From Chionis minor (lineage: Eukaryota > Chordata > Aves > Charadriiformes > Chionididae), in contig VZSF01006848.1 of the NCBI GenBank assembly GCA_013398295.1, forward strand, positions 277,870 through 341,869: DNA of 64,000 nucleotides, written 5' to 3'. Below, in pieces: positions 40,501-50,599 of the stretch. The notes under the pieces were generated by a model. It worked only from the letters and a program-made list of their open reading frames with translations, was not told the DNA's origin and did no database searches. Position 1 is the stretch's first letter, and each line of letters begins with the position of its first letter. Both the position numbers and the translations under genes were made by a program.

Positions 40501-42340
40501 CAAGAAAAAGAGGGCATAACCTCCTAACCCTCCAGCCCATGCCAGAGAGCGTCTGAACTGCCAGGCTACCCTTGGGTTCGCTTTTGTCTGCTCTGATGTG
40601 GCCCCGTGCCTCGCGCGCTCCTGGCTGCATCGCCTCTCAGCTGCAACACCTACCCTCCACGCTACCTGATGGCTGCTGATTATGCCGTTCTGCTGGGAAG
40701 TTTGAGCTCAGGGCTTAATTAGAGTCTAGAAACATCACCCACTTCCTTTCTTAGGGCTGTATGCATCTTTATGCAAAATATGGGTGGAAGCACTGTGATC
40801 ACATACTGCTTCATCCGTCCCCGTCCCGCAGGAGGGACAGATAGACGGGAGCATGCGTGGATGGAGAGTTACTAGTGTTTCCAATGACTTTCCAAGAGGA
40901 TATTTGTGCTCTAATCACAGGCTGACTTTGCCCGCTGGCGCTGTGAGTTCACTTACTGCTGGTAGAAAGAAGGAAGCCCCCTAAGCACCTCAAAGCAAGC
41001 AGTCATCTTCTGCAGGTCTTCAGAAGTGCCTCTCTCTGTCCGCTGCAAAGCTGAGGCAAAGAGATTGCTCCTTTTGTCCCTTCCAGGGCTCAGACACCTA
41101 AAATTTCTTTGAGGCAATAACATCTCAAGCGAGGTATCTAAAGTAGATGGACAAGATTCCAGCCCAAATGCTTGAGGCTTCGCAGTTAATGATTGCAAGA
41201 AAAAACCCCAAAATATCAATTAGAAGTAAAGATGGCGACTATTGAAAACCAAGGAAAAGGAAGCATCAATTAAAACTAGGGTGTATTCTAACACAGTTTG
41301 AAAAGAATCAAAGATCTACAGCCTTTTTTTAGCATTTTCATTTCTCCTCCACTTCCCGTCCCATCAGCCTTTAGAAAAAAATAATGCAACATAGGGTTGA
41401 AACAAATTTTTCTCATCCTTTCTGTGAAGCCGTACTCACGAACCGAGGAGGGCTGAAAATAATTCTAACACCTTGAGAAAAAGTAGTGGGACTAATAAGA
41501 CCATAATGTTAACCCATTGGTTCTTCCTCACTTAGACTAATTCTTTGGATGGCATTGTCTGAAAAAAAGACAGAGGAGCATTTATTTCCATAGCTTAAAT
41601 ATGCATCATCTGATTTCATTACACTAGAAAACCGGAGAAAGCACAGTATATTTATGTACGGCTCGTGCAAATACACTGTAGGCAATTTTCAGTTTCATGT
41701 CGCAAAGGGCTTTCATTAATGCTATAGTTCTGAGAAAAGGATGTAAAGCAACATAAAGGAGTCAAGAGTTGATTTTTACCGAGATAAGTTGAAAGAATAG
41801 TTCAACTTTACTAAATGTCAGTGTCTCTTCTTTCATGTCTTTTTACGTGATGCTCTTTCTACCACTTGGTGTACGGTAGAGAAAAATATACATTAAGAAT
41901 GAGTCTTTCCTTGATGTGACTTAACGATGTTCTGTTTATTGTTTATGTTTGCATAATTTCACATGTTAATAAAAAAAAATAATTCACCAGAGATACATAA
42001 AATTAAATGGTTGGTTTCGTCCCGGAGCAACTGCACACTATGCTTTAACTTTATGCATATTTCTGACAGAAGAGAGAAAGTCAGTGCTGCTGAGCGATCT
42101 GATATTGAAAAAGTGTACTGTTCATTGCATTTTTTCTAGAAAGTATGTTTGGGTTTTTTTCAAGGGGAGAAAGACATTATATTTCAAACACACTTCCAAA
42201 ACTTGGTATGGCTCCTCCATCATCCTCAGAGACAAAAATCTTACTCGAGGATTTCAAACCGAATATATAGGTCAACGTCTCCTCTTGCAAAAGGGCTGCT
42301 CGTATTTTTTTTTTTTTCGGTTTGTGTTGGTATCGAGGCC
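16566..42340. other. Long gene-poor stretch; no gene seen
   Basis: About 26 kb carries no feature I can support as a gene. Locally GC-rich patches occur at about 21290-21570, 25160-25520 and 36480-36560; they have some CpG but are short and have no clear exon. A 15-bp unit (GTGGTGGCCCGCTGA) is tandemly duplicated at about 21782-21811. A T-run lies at about 38197-38212. The longest open frame (36566-37132, 188 codons) has no domain and ordinary composition for non-coding DNA. Ancient diverged repeats may be present but cannot be recognised by eye. Confidence 0.5.
36224..36237 (+). promoter_or_regulatory. CTCF-like motif (weak)
   Basis: CCACCAGGGGGATT resembles the core of the CTCF consensus (CCASYAGRKGGCRS as remembered) but lacks the GGC step. 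It is a single isolated match and may well be chance. Confidence 0.2.
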
Positions 42341-42525
42341 CATCTACATTGATGAACCACCACCAGTTCCGCGAAGGAAAACCACGGCGGTGTCAGCGCT
42401 AGCCGCTGCGCGTCCTCACCCCGAAACCGGCCACGGGCCGGGAGAACCGGGGGGGCAGAACGCGCTCTTCTGCCCCACGTACTCGTAAAATTAAGGCGAG
42501 GATTGAAAAACTGACAGCACACAAC

Positions 42526-42545
42526 TTTTTTTTTTTTTTTTTTTT
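42526..42545 (+). repeat. T20 homopolymer beside the CpG island
   Basis: Twenty consecutive T lie directly to the left of the duplicated GC-rich block. It is a simple repeat. Such a junction of homopolymer and very high GC is a known weak point for sequencing and assembly. Confidence 0.9.
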
Positions 42546-42564
42546 GTGACAAACTGCGTGACAC

Positions 42565-43115
42565 CCGAGCTATTCCCTGCGGAACAGGCCTCCGGGAGGC
42601 CGGCAGGGAAAAGGAGGCTCCGGGTGTAGGAAGGCTTCGCCGGAGCAGCTGCGCCGGGGGAAGGCGGCACCTGCCCCGGCCCCGCGGCGGGAGCGGGGAG
42701 CCCGGGGGGTGCCCGAGCTGGCCGCATCCAGCCGCCACCCCTCATCCCTGCCAGGCGAGCAGGACACCGGGAGGCAGCTCAGCGAGCCCCGTTCCAGCCG
42801 CGGGATTCCCGGGCAGGGCCGGCCGCCTCCTTCCCTGCCNCCGAGCTATTCCCTGCGGAACAGGCCTCCGGGAGGCCGGCAGGGAAAAGGAGGCTCCGGG
42901 TGTAGGAAGGCTTCGCCGGAGCAGCTGCGCCGGGGGAAGGCGGCCCCTGCCCCGGCCCCGCGGCGGGAGCGGGGAGCCCGGGGGGTGCCCGAGCTGGCCG
43001 CATCCAGCCGCCACCCCTCATCCCTGCCAGGCGAGCAGGACACCGGGAGGCAGCTCAGCGAGCCCCGTTCCAGCCGCGGGATTCCCGGGCAGGGCCGGCC
43101 GCCTCCTTCCCTGCC
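42565..43115 (+). repeat. 275-bp direct duplication around one N (likely assembly artefact)
   Basis: Copy 1 is 42565-42839 and copy 2 is 42841-43115, an offset of 276, separated by the single N at 42840. The copies appear identical on reading except for one base (A at 42669, C at 42945). A near-perfect tandem copy whose junction is exactly an N gap is typical of two overlapping contig ends joined without merging the overlap. A real recent duplication is possible but less likely. Confidence 0.85.
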
Positions 43116-43208
43116 CGTAACCGGGCTCCGACACCCGCGACACCCACAACGCGGCGGCCTCGCCGGGGCCGCCTCTCACACACCCCCCGCCGCTGAGTCA
43201 CGCCGCCG

Positions 43209-43877
43209 NNNNNNNNNNNNNNNNNNNNNNNNNNNNNNNNNNNNNNNNNNNNNNNNNNNNNNNNNNNNNNNNNNNNNNNNNNNNNNNNNNNNNNNNNNNN
43301 NNNNNNNNNNNNNNNNNNNNNNNNNNNNNNNNNNNNNNNNNNNNNNNNNNNNNNNNNNNNNNNNNNNNNNNNNNNNNNNNNNNNNNNNNNNNNNNNNNNN
43401 NNNNNNNNNNNNNNNNNNNNNNNNNNNNNNNNNNNNNNNNNNNNNNNNNNNNNNNNNNNNNNNNNNNNNNNNNNNNNNNNNNNNNNNNNNNNNNNNNNNN
43501 NNNNNNNNNNNNNNNNNNNNNNNNNNNNNNNNNNNNNNNNNNNNNNNNNNNNNNNNNNNNNNNNNNNNNNNNNNNNNNNNNNNNNNNNNNNNNNNNNNNN
43601 NNNNNNNNNNNNNNNNNNNNNNNNNNNNNNNNNNNNNNNNNNNNNNNNNNNNNNNNNNNNNNNNNNNNNNNNNNNNNNNNNNNNNNNNNNNNNNNNNNNN
43701 NNNNNNNNNNNNNNNNNNNNNNNNNNNNNNNNNNNNNNNNNNNNNNNNNNNNNNNNNNNNNNNNNNNNNNNNNNNNNNNNNNNNNNNNNNNNNNNNNNNN
43801 NNNNNNNNNNNNNNNNNNNNNNNNNNNNNNNNNNNNNNNNNNNNNNNNNNNNNNNNNNNNNNNNNNNNNNNNNNNNN
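43209..43877. other. Assembly gap (669 N)
   Basis: An unbroken run of N lies inside the CpG island. Real sequence is missing here and may include first exons. Open frames reported across it are meaningless. Confidence 0.99.
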
Positions 43878-44088
43878 CCCGGCCGCGGCGCCGGGCGCTG
43901 CCGCTCTCCGCCCCGCCGGGTCCCGGCTGGGACCGCCGGCCGCGGCCTCCCCGTCCCGGCGGCTGCGGGAGGGGGAGGAACCCGCGCCCTGGAAGCTCGG
44001 TGCTCGGTGGCGGCTGTCACCGGCTGACAGCCTGTTGGCTGACGAGAGAGCGGGGCTGGCGGTTTTCTCCGAGGGGACTCCAGGTTAG
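43878..44088 (+). other. Candidate ZBED1 5' non-coding exon with donor near 44084/44089
   Basis: GC-rich sequence to the right of the gap ends in two possible donors, CAG/GTTAGG at 44084 and TAG/GTACGT at 44089. After them the composition falls towards intronic. This fits a non-coding first exon spliced to the acceptor at 50528-50529. It is inferred from position; the 5' end is probably in the gap. Confidence 0.35.
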
Positions 44089-44100
44089 GTACGTGTTGGA

Positions 44101-47100
44101 GAAGTTGCATTTCTGCGCTTTTCCCGATTTGGGTCAAGAGTGTGTTTAATACCGGCTGGAGGAAACTTCGAGCTCGCCAAAGATCTGAATTTCCTCTTTG
44201 CTCGCACTACTCGTGAAGGCTTTAAAGTGCTTCTGAGTTTGTAAACTTGCAGCAAACGACGGGGCCGGCCGGACGCATGGGGTATCGTCAGAGCTGAGCC
44301 TACAACTGCATGCGAGTCAGTGCCTTTAACTTCCTCTGCTTAGCAGCAAATGAGCCTTTGTGGCTCTGCCGATAGTCTTAACCAGAGGAACAGCTGGAAA
44401 AAAAAAAAAAAATATTGAGAGGGCATAGCGTTCCGATAAGGAGATGAGGCAGACGAGGAAACTTTTTTAGAGAATATTTGAAGTTCTGGGGAGGAGAGGT
44501 GGGACAAGTAACACCACATAGTAAGAGCGTATTTGTGCATTTCATCACACGTGCCATCCTTGGGTAGCGTTTTGTCTGCTTCTTGTTAATTCCTGATCCT
44601 TCTGCGATAGGCTGGGATTCTTCTTTCTCATTCTCGAAAGACGGACGTAAACCCCCCCCCAAACAAACAAGAGAACCCTGGTGACAAAAAGGGCAGATGT
44701 GCGTACAGTTTGAAGTCATCTGAGCATTTTTCTAGCGTTAGTTTTTCTTGGCAGAGCAAAGCTGGGTATTGTGCCTAGGGTGTGTAACACTTTCCAAATC
44801 TTTTTTCGAACCGCAGAGAAACAGCATGACGAAAATGTGACCTGAGTGTTTTGTTGCAGTCTGTTCTTAGCTCCTATTAAAAAAAAAAAAAAAAAGTGTT
44901 GAATTTGGAAATGCCGGAGGAAGACAGTGAAAATCCAACCTGGGAAATGTCAGTTGCCTGAGTAGGACCAGGGCAGACTTGACAGATGTGGAAAGTTTTC
45001 TTTCAGCCCTAACTTAGAGTGGTTTCTTCCAAGGACAAGTAGTTTCCTCCTCAGATAGTTGTTTGTGTGCAGTTGCCTCTTGGCAGTTACCTGCTGCCTT
45101 GCTTCAACTCGCTGTGTCCAGCCATTGCTTAAAAAAGTGAATCAGCTTGTCAGCAGGAACTTTTTTACCCAGAGTAACCTCGTTTCCATAATAACTTCAA
45201 AATAGCGACTGCAGTGCAACAAAAAGTGAAAGTGTTGGTTAGAACATGCTTAATTAAAGCTTGGACCAGTAAACTACGCTTGCTGTAAGAAAACGCCAAG
45301 TAACTTTTCCAGACAGTGACCTGGAAAGGTGCGTGTTTTTAAAATTTTCTGTCTTTTCAAGGGGGTGTCCATAACTCTCACCAGTACAGGCCGTTTACTG
45401 TCAGGGTGCCTTCCTGGGGAGAGCCTGGAGGGGGGAAGCAGGGCTGGGGAGGGCAGGGCGGCGGAGTCAGCCCTGCCTCTGATCCCGTCCCCTTCGTCCC
45501 AGTTCCCCTGTCAGAGTTCCCACTCCTCATGCAGCAGCAGTGCAGCTCTCCGGTGGAAGGTTTAAACCTGAGGGATGCCCAGTGGCTTGTCCTTGAACTC
45601 ACGCGAAGGAGTCTGGTGTCAGTGCAGCCCTTCTATCTACCTCCAAATTTCCCAAGAAAAGCTTGCTTTCTTGCACCTGCTGGGAAGAAGTGTTCGGGAT
45701 TTCAACTCAAGTAAACCATATTAGTTTTGTTTTTCTTTTCTTTTTCTTTACCCTAACTTAGTCTGAGTTGCATGCTCTTGGCACATGTGCTTTCACATGG
45801 CTTTTAAAAGTCACCATCTGTTCTGTCACATCCTACTGGGGTTCATCTGATTTTTATAGACGGGATTCAAGACAGTTCTTTGGGGAAAGAGGGTAGTTCG
45901 AGCTCTGAAACCTTGATTCAGTGCAAAAACTTGTCATTGTTTTGATTTGCAAACTGAAAAGATAGTAATATTCCCTACTGAAGTGAGCCTCCCCCGAACT
46001 CCAGTGCAGAGTAGGAAAGCTGGTCTGAAATTCTGATCTTGAAGCTCAGTGATGGGAAACACAGAGCTGGGAGGATAAACAGGGTGCAGTCAGTGATTGC
46101 TTTGCTAACTAAAATCAGCGTGCAGAAGTAAAGGGGAATGAATGTTTAACTTGCGTTAAACCATTTTCCAAGTACTAATTGCATAAATAGTATAACTGCC
46201 GATATGTAGTGTAAATTGCATTAGCGTTCAGTGGTCTAAACGATTAATAGTTTCATTAGAAATTACTGCTTGGATTTTTTTTTTACAGTGCTTAATCTTA
46301 ATTAATTGGAGAAGATAAAAAGCCCTGTGTGACTACAGATCTTGATATAAACAAAAATCGAATCAGTGGATTGATAAAAGAGAAACTAGTATTAATTGTG
46401 AGACCAGGATATTAGCACTGGAAACGTGGTCAGTGAAAGTCATACTACTGTTAACAAAAATGGTTCATACAGTAATAATAATAATCTCTTCTAGTATTTT
46501 AAAAACTTCTTAAGGAATTTATTTGGCATCTTCCTCCTGCATTTTCTCATCTGCTGTATGTGTTTCATTAAAATTTGGTAGGGGAAGACTAAATGCTGAA
46601 TATTTTGTAGTTTTGAAGTCTTCGTAGTAAAATTTTGTATGTGTCATGTAGAAAACTGGCTCTGAAGAAGGTAGTAGCGTGACTGAAGTTCAGAAGACCT
46701 TAAAACTGACTGCTGTGCTTCCTAAAAGTGATTGAGGTAGCATTCATATTTTTAATTTGCCCTGATTTCTAGTTAATCAGTATCATCATTTGTACTGAGT
46801 TTCCTTGCAATTGGTCGTGAAATATTAATTTAGGAACATGCATCTCTTAATTTCAATTCATGCATTGAGGGCTTTTAGTTTATATGAGTAAAGCGTAATG
46901 ATAGACCGAGCGCTTCCTGCTCAAAGCCGTATGAGCTTTAGGTTGTAAAACATCCAGAGGCGGACAGAGAAGCGACCAGGTAGGAAGGCCTGTTGGCAGG
47001 CAAAAATAAAGTTGCATCTAACAAATAATCCCTCTTCCCTATGCACGCACCCGAGAGAATTGTTTAGGTAGTTTCAGAAGTGAGGAAACCCTCGTTTTCT

Positions 47101-50100
47101 GGTTGCCCCTGTGCTGAATGAGGCAAGGGTTTTGCAGCGACGATACCTACCGTGTAATTAGAGAGGATGCCATTGAGGTGCGCGCACGAGGGGGCAGAGC
47201 TCAGGTTGCAGGGTGGGTGCACACCCCTCATTTCCTCACATCCCCGTGCTGTGCTTGGTTTCACAATCCCAGTGACTCCCGTACGGGTTTTGAACCTATT
47301 TTCTTGGCCACTGGGGAAACGGAGCGCTGCCCTCTGCCACGTGCGTCATCGCTGGCGGTTCAGTACTTTGGCCCAAACCCTGCCCTGGAGAAAGGGAGTC
47401 GGGGGTCTGTGTTAGGAGAGTCGTGGGGGTGGGCGGGGGTCTGAGAGGTGTGAGGAGGCAGTACAGCCCGCCCCAGGGAGAGTGGGGAGGAGGTGCTGGG
47501 GCAGGGAAACCTGGGCCCTTCCTCCTCCTCTGTCTGTGGCGCCCGAGTCTGCTGCGAGGCCAGCAGAGGATCCTGTCTGCAGGCTCTTAAAAGTCACCAC
47601 GGGCTGGTGGTGTTGGCCAGCTGAGTGGAGGAGGCGAGGAAAACAGCAGCTTTGCCGAAGGTGAGCTCTGTTTCAGTGTGGGTGGGAATTCAAGGCAGAA
47701 AGGAAGAGGCATGTTTGTAGCCTTAAGGCTTCTGTGCGCGGAAGGGTTTTCAGCAAACCAAAGTGGCACTGTTTTTTTTGTATCATGGAAAGTTTGTCAA
47801 GCTAAAAGAGAGCATTTCCATCAGCTGCCCTTGTAACAAGCTGCAGCACTTCCCAAAGGCAATGCTTCATTCCCAAGGGATTTTGTTCTGCAAGGTGGTG
47901 GTGTCTTCAGTTTGGCTTAGAGTTGAAGCTGCTTTGGTTTTTGCCAAGCCTAGGTTATGAACACTTTGTTTCACTGAATGAGGAAAAATTTACCTCCTCT
48001 TACAGAAAATTGAGAGGTGTGTGGGGTGGTGTTTTCTTGGGTTTTTTGTTTGTTGGTTTTTTTCCCCTCATAGTGCCAGTTATGCTGTATAACACTTGAG
48101 GAGAGGCAGGGATGATTAGCAGTTTATGTTTGAGCTATTATGACAGCTGAAGTGTGGTTTCGTGCATTATAATAAAGGCTATATTATGCTGGCATATCTC
48201 TAACTCTGGCAGTGCTACTCTGTGCCACTATTGCCAAGTGCCAGATCCATCTCAAAATGATGGCAAAGCTGTAACATACATAAAAATGAAGGGTGGGGTG
48301 AGTCTGTAACACTCCCTTACTCTAAAATAACTTGCATTTTATCAGTCTGTGGTGAACTTTTTGTGATCCAAGGTGTGTCATACTTATTTTAAATATTAAA
48401 GACACATCAACTCTCTTAATGCACTGCCTTCCTCCTTCCTTCCAGGAACTGCCATGTAACTGCAGATGAAACTGTAAGATTTAGTGAAATAGTGGAAGCC
48501 TCTATACTTCCTCGAGACACCGTGTCGTGGACTGAAGGGGGGGGGATCTAAAAGCAATAATAATACATACTGACAGGACATATCCTGTCAATGCAGAGTC
48601 TGATGGTATGGCAGGGTTACATCATTGTACATTTCACCATTCTGTCTTTCAAAATCATCAGTTTTTGTGGGATTGCATGCCGTGGTGCTTTTGATATGCA
48701 CGTCTCTGGAATTAGGCAGCATTACAGTGTTGAATCAATAGCAACTTGGCAACTCAATCCTGGCAACTTAAAAGGAGGCACTGAATGAATCACAGCAGAG
48801 GGCATGCTAGTAGTCAGAACTTTGTCCCCCTCAGGAAAAAAAAAAAAACCACCCAAAAAAACCCCACCAAAAAAAAAAGGTTTACACTCAGAAGTAAATC
48901 TTCAGAGCAAATCCAGTAAAATGCTTGCCCTGCATCTTTCATTCCGCTTCTGAACCAACAGCTGTGTTTAAATAAACGTGTTTAGTCTTCGTAAACCTGT
49001 CTTTGTTTTTTTATTCAAGACATTCAGAAAGTGCTGCAAAATACCAGCTGTAGTTCAGAGAGAAAACATCTTTTCTTGGGAATGTTCGTCAACAGCAGAA
49101 AGCACACTGGAAAAGCTTGCACGTATACGTTTTTGGGGGTATATTCCCCTGCAGCAATATGAAAAAGTCAGATTGTTTCTTCCTCCCCCAACCACCCAGT
49201 CTTAGCACCCAGGGACTTCTGGGCTTGGGCACAGGTGCAGCTCCTGAAGAGCAGAGAAGGAGCCCTGCTGTTGCTTTCAGGCTGGCTGCAGGGATGCTCC
49301 TGATGTTTCTCTCCTGCTGTCTTCCCCTGGATTTTTGTGGAGGCAGTTGCATCCGTATTTAACTGATGGCTTCCTTCTCCTTCCCAGTCCTGGCCAGGCC
49401 TCTGGCAAAGGGCTTGTTGCTGTCACGGTGGCTCGGCTGGTGATGTGGAAGAAATGGAGAAGCGTGAGCATGCAGTTGTGCTGCGGCTTGGCTTTTCGGT
49501 GTAGCGAGACCGGCTACGGCGGGTGCCAGCTGCCGGCACTGTGCACGAAGATGCTGTAGGCCTCCAGTTGTACTTGCATGCATCTGTTTGTACAAGAAGC
49601 ATTTTCCTGTGCAGATACTGAGGTACAGATTGCCAGGTCTTGCCTTATCGCCACGCTCATCTCTAGAGCGTCACCCCCTCCTTACTTCTGTAGCCTTTTG
49701 AAGAAAACACAGCAAAATGATTTTCCAGCTGATGTGGATAATAACATTTATTAGTGCTTCCCTGTCTGCTTTTCCTGTAATTATAATGCACTGTTATTCC
49801 AGGAACCACAATTGTGAACTAGTAGTTCAGGAGATGGCTTTGATTTCAGAAAGATGAGGACAGGAAAGGTGTCAGACGCGTATTGTTGAGCTGCATGTAG
49901 GTTCAAACTCCTTTTCCTTTTATTTCAGTCAGAAAACATCTTTGCATTTCAGAGGAGCAGATTAATGCCATAATTTGCATCACAGATTTTTTTATTAGTT
50001 TTTTTTAAAACAAACCCTGGAACAGTTAGATTGAGCTAACAAAGCTTCTTTCAAAACAAACAAACAATAAAACCTTTGCTCCTTCAGTATCAGGTTTCAA

Positions 50101-50527
50101 TTGAAATAAATGTTAACAGTGAGGTTCAGTAACTCTTAGGCAAGAGGATGTTGGGCTAGCCCAAACTATCACTTCAGAGGCAGCAAAACGCTACAGCAGA
50201 TGACTGGTTTGTGTGACAGTAATGTATCAACTCTGTGGTGGTGGTTACGCTTTCTGTACCTGGAATTACGTTATTCCAGAAGCAAGATTTACACAGGTCG
50301 TCTAGCTCAGTTTCACAGCAGAATGCGATATATTTAAACCCTTCTTAATTTCTGACATTTCGATGGGCTTCTTGTAGGTCACACTTCCTGCAAATCTCAT
50401 CTTTAAATTTGCAAATGTAATTAGTAAGGTAGGTTTCTTGATACGTTTGCAGAAACACTGATTTCGCATAGTTGAGTGTGGTCAAACTTGTGCTTTCTCA
50501 TTGTATCTTTATCTTACTGCCTTTATC
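44101..50527 (+). other. Probable ZBED1 5'UTR intron; no other gene seen
   Basis: The stretch between the CpG island and the ZBED1 acceptor contains A runs at 44398-44412 and 44879-44895, an A/C-rich low-complexity run at about 48836-48878 and a CpG-containing patch at about 47100-47600. No protein-like ORF or clear transposon was seen. Confidence 0.5.
47184..47197 (+). promoter_or_regulatory. CTCF-like motif in the ZBED1 intron
   Basis: GCACGAGGGGGCAG matches about 12 of 14 positions of the CTCF core as I remember it, including the AGGGGGCAG part. It lies in a CpG-containing patch of the intron between the CpG island and the coding exon, so it could be an insulator or intronic control site. 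Motif evidence only. Confidence 0.35.
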
Positions 50528-50529
50528 AG
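50528..50529 (+). other. Splice acceptor of the ZBED1 coding exon
   Basis: A pyrimidine-rich stretch (TATCTTTATCTTACTGCC) ends in TTTATCAG/GT, leaving a 51-nt 5'UTR segment in front of the ZBED1 ATG. This agrees with the known structure of ZBED1, where the whole coding sequence sits in the last exon. Confidence 0.65.
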
Positions 50530-50539
50530 GTACTCATTA

Positions 50540-50599
50540 ATGAGTGAAGGATCAAAAGGTGGGACGGTGGCCAAGAAGCAATGGAGAATAAAAGTTTAG
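50540..50599 (+). other. Short upstream ORF overlapping the ZBED1 start
   Basis: An ATG 41 nt before the ZBED1 start opens a 19-codon frame in a different phase and ends at a TAG inside the ZBED1 coding region. Its context is poor (T at -3, A at +4), while the ZBED1 ATG has G at -3 and G at +4. Leaky scanning would let most ribosomes reach the main start. If used, it would lower ZBED1 translation. Confidence 0.45.

Larger units (their letters stand above)
42380..44100 (+). promoter_or_regulatory. CpG island, probable ZBED1 promoter and first exon (assembly-damaged)
   Basis: GC- and CpG-rich sequence extends on both sides of a 669-bp N run, about 6.5 kb upstream of the ZBED1 coding exon. The nearest upstream CpG island to a gene with a 3' acceptor in front of its coding exon is the natural promoter. 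From what I know of the human pseudoautosomal region, ZBED1 starts beside the DHRSX promoter and lies within DHRSX intron 1 on the same strand. DHRSX exon 1 could therefore also lie here or in the gap; I do not see its coding sequence. A TGAGTCA (AP-1/MARE-like) site lies at 43193-43199. The duplication and gap prevent placing the start site. Confidence 0.6.

Noticed and set aside
42709..44088. 459-codon open frame across the CpG island
   Set aside because: It runs through 669 N and a duplicated GC-rich block; it is an artefact of unknown bases.
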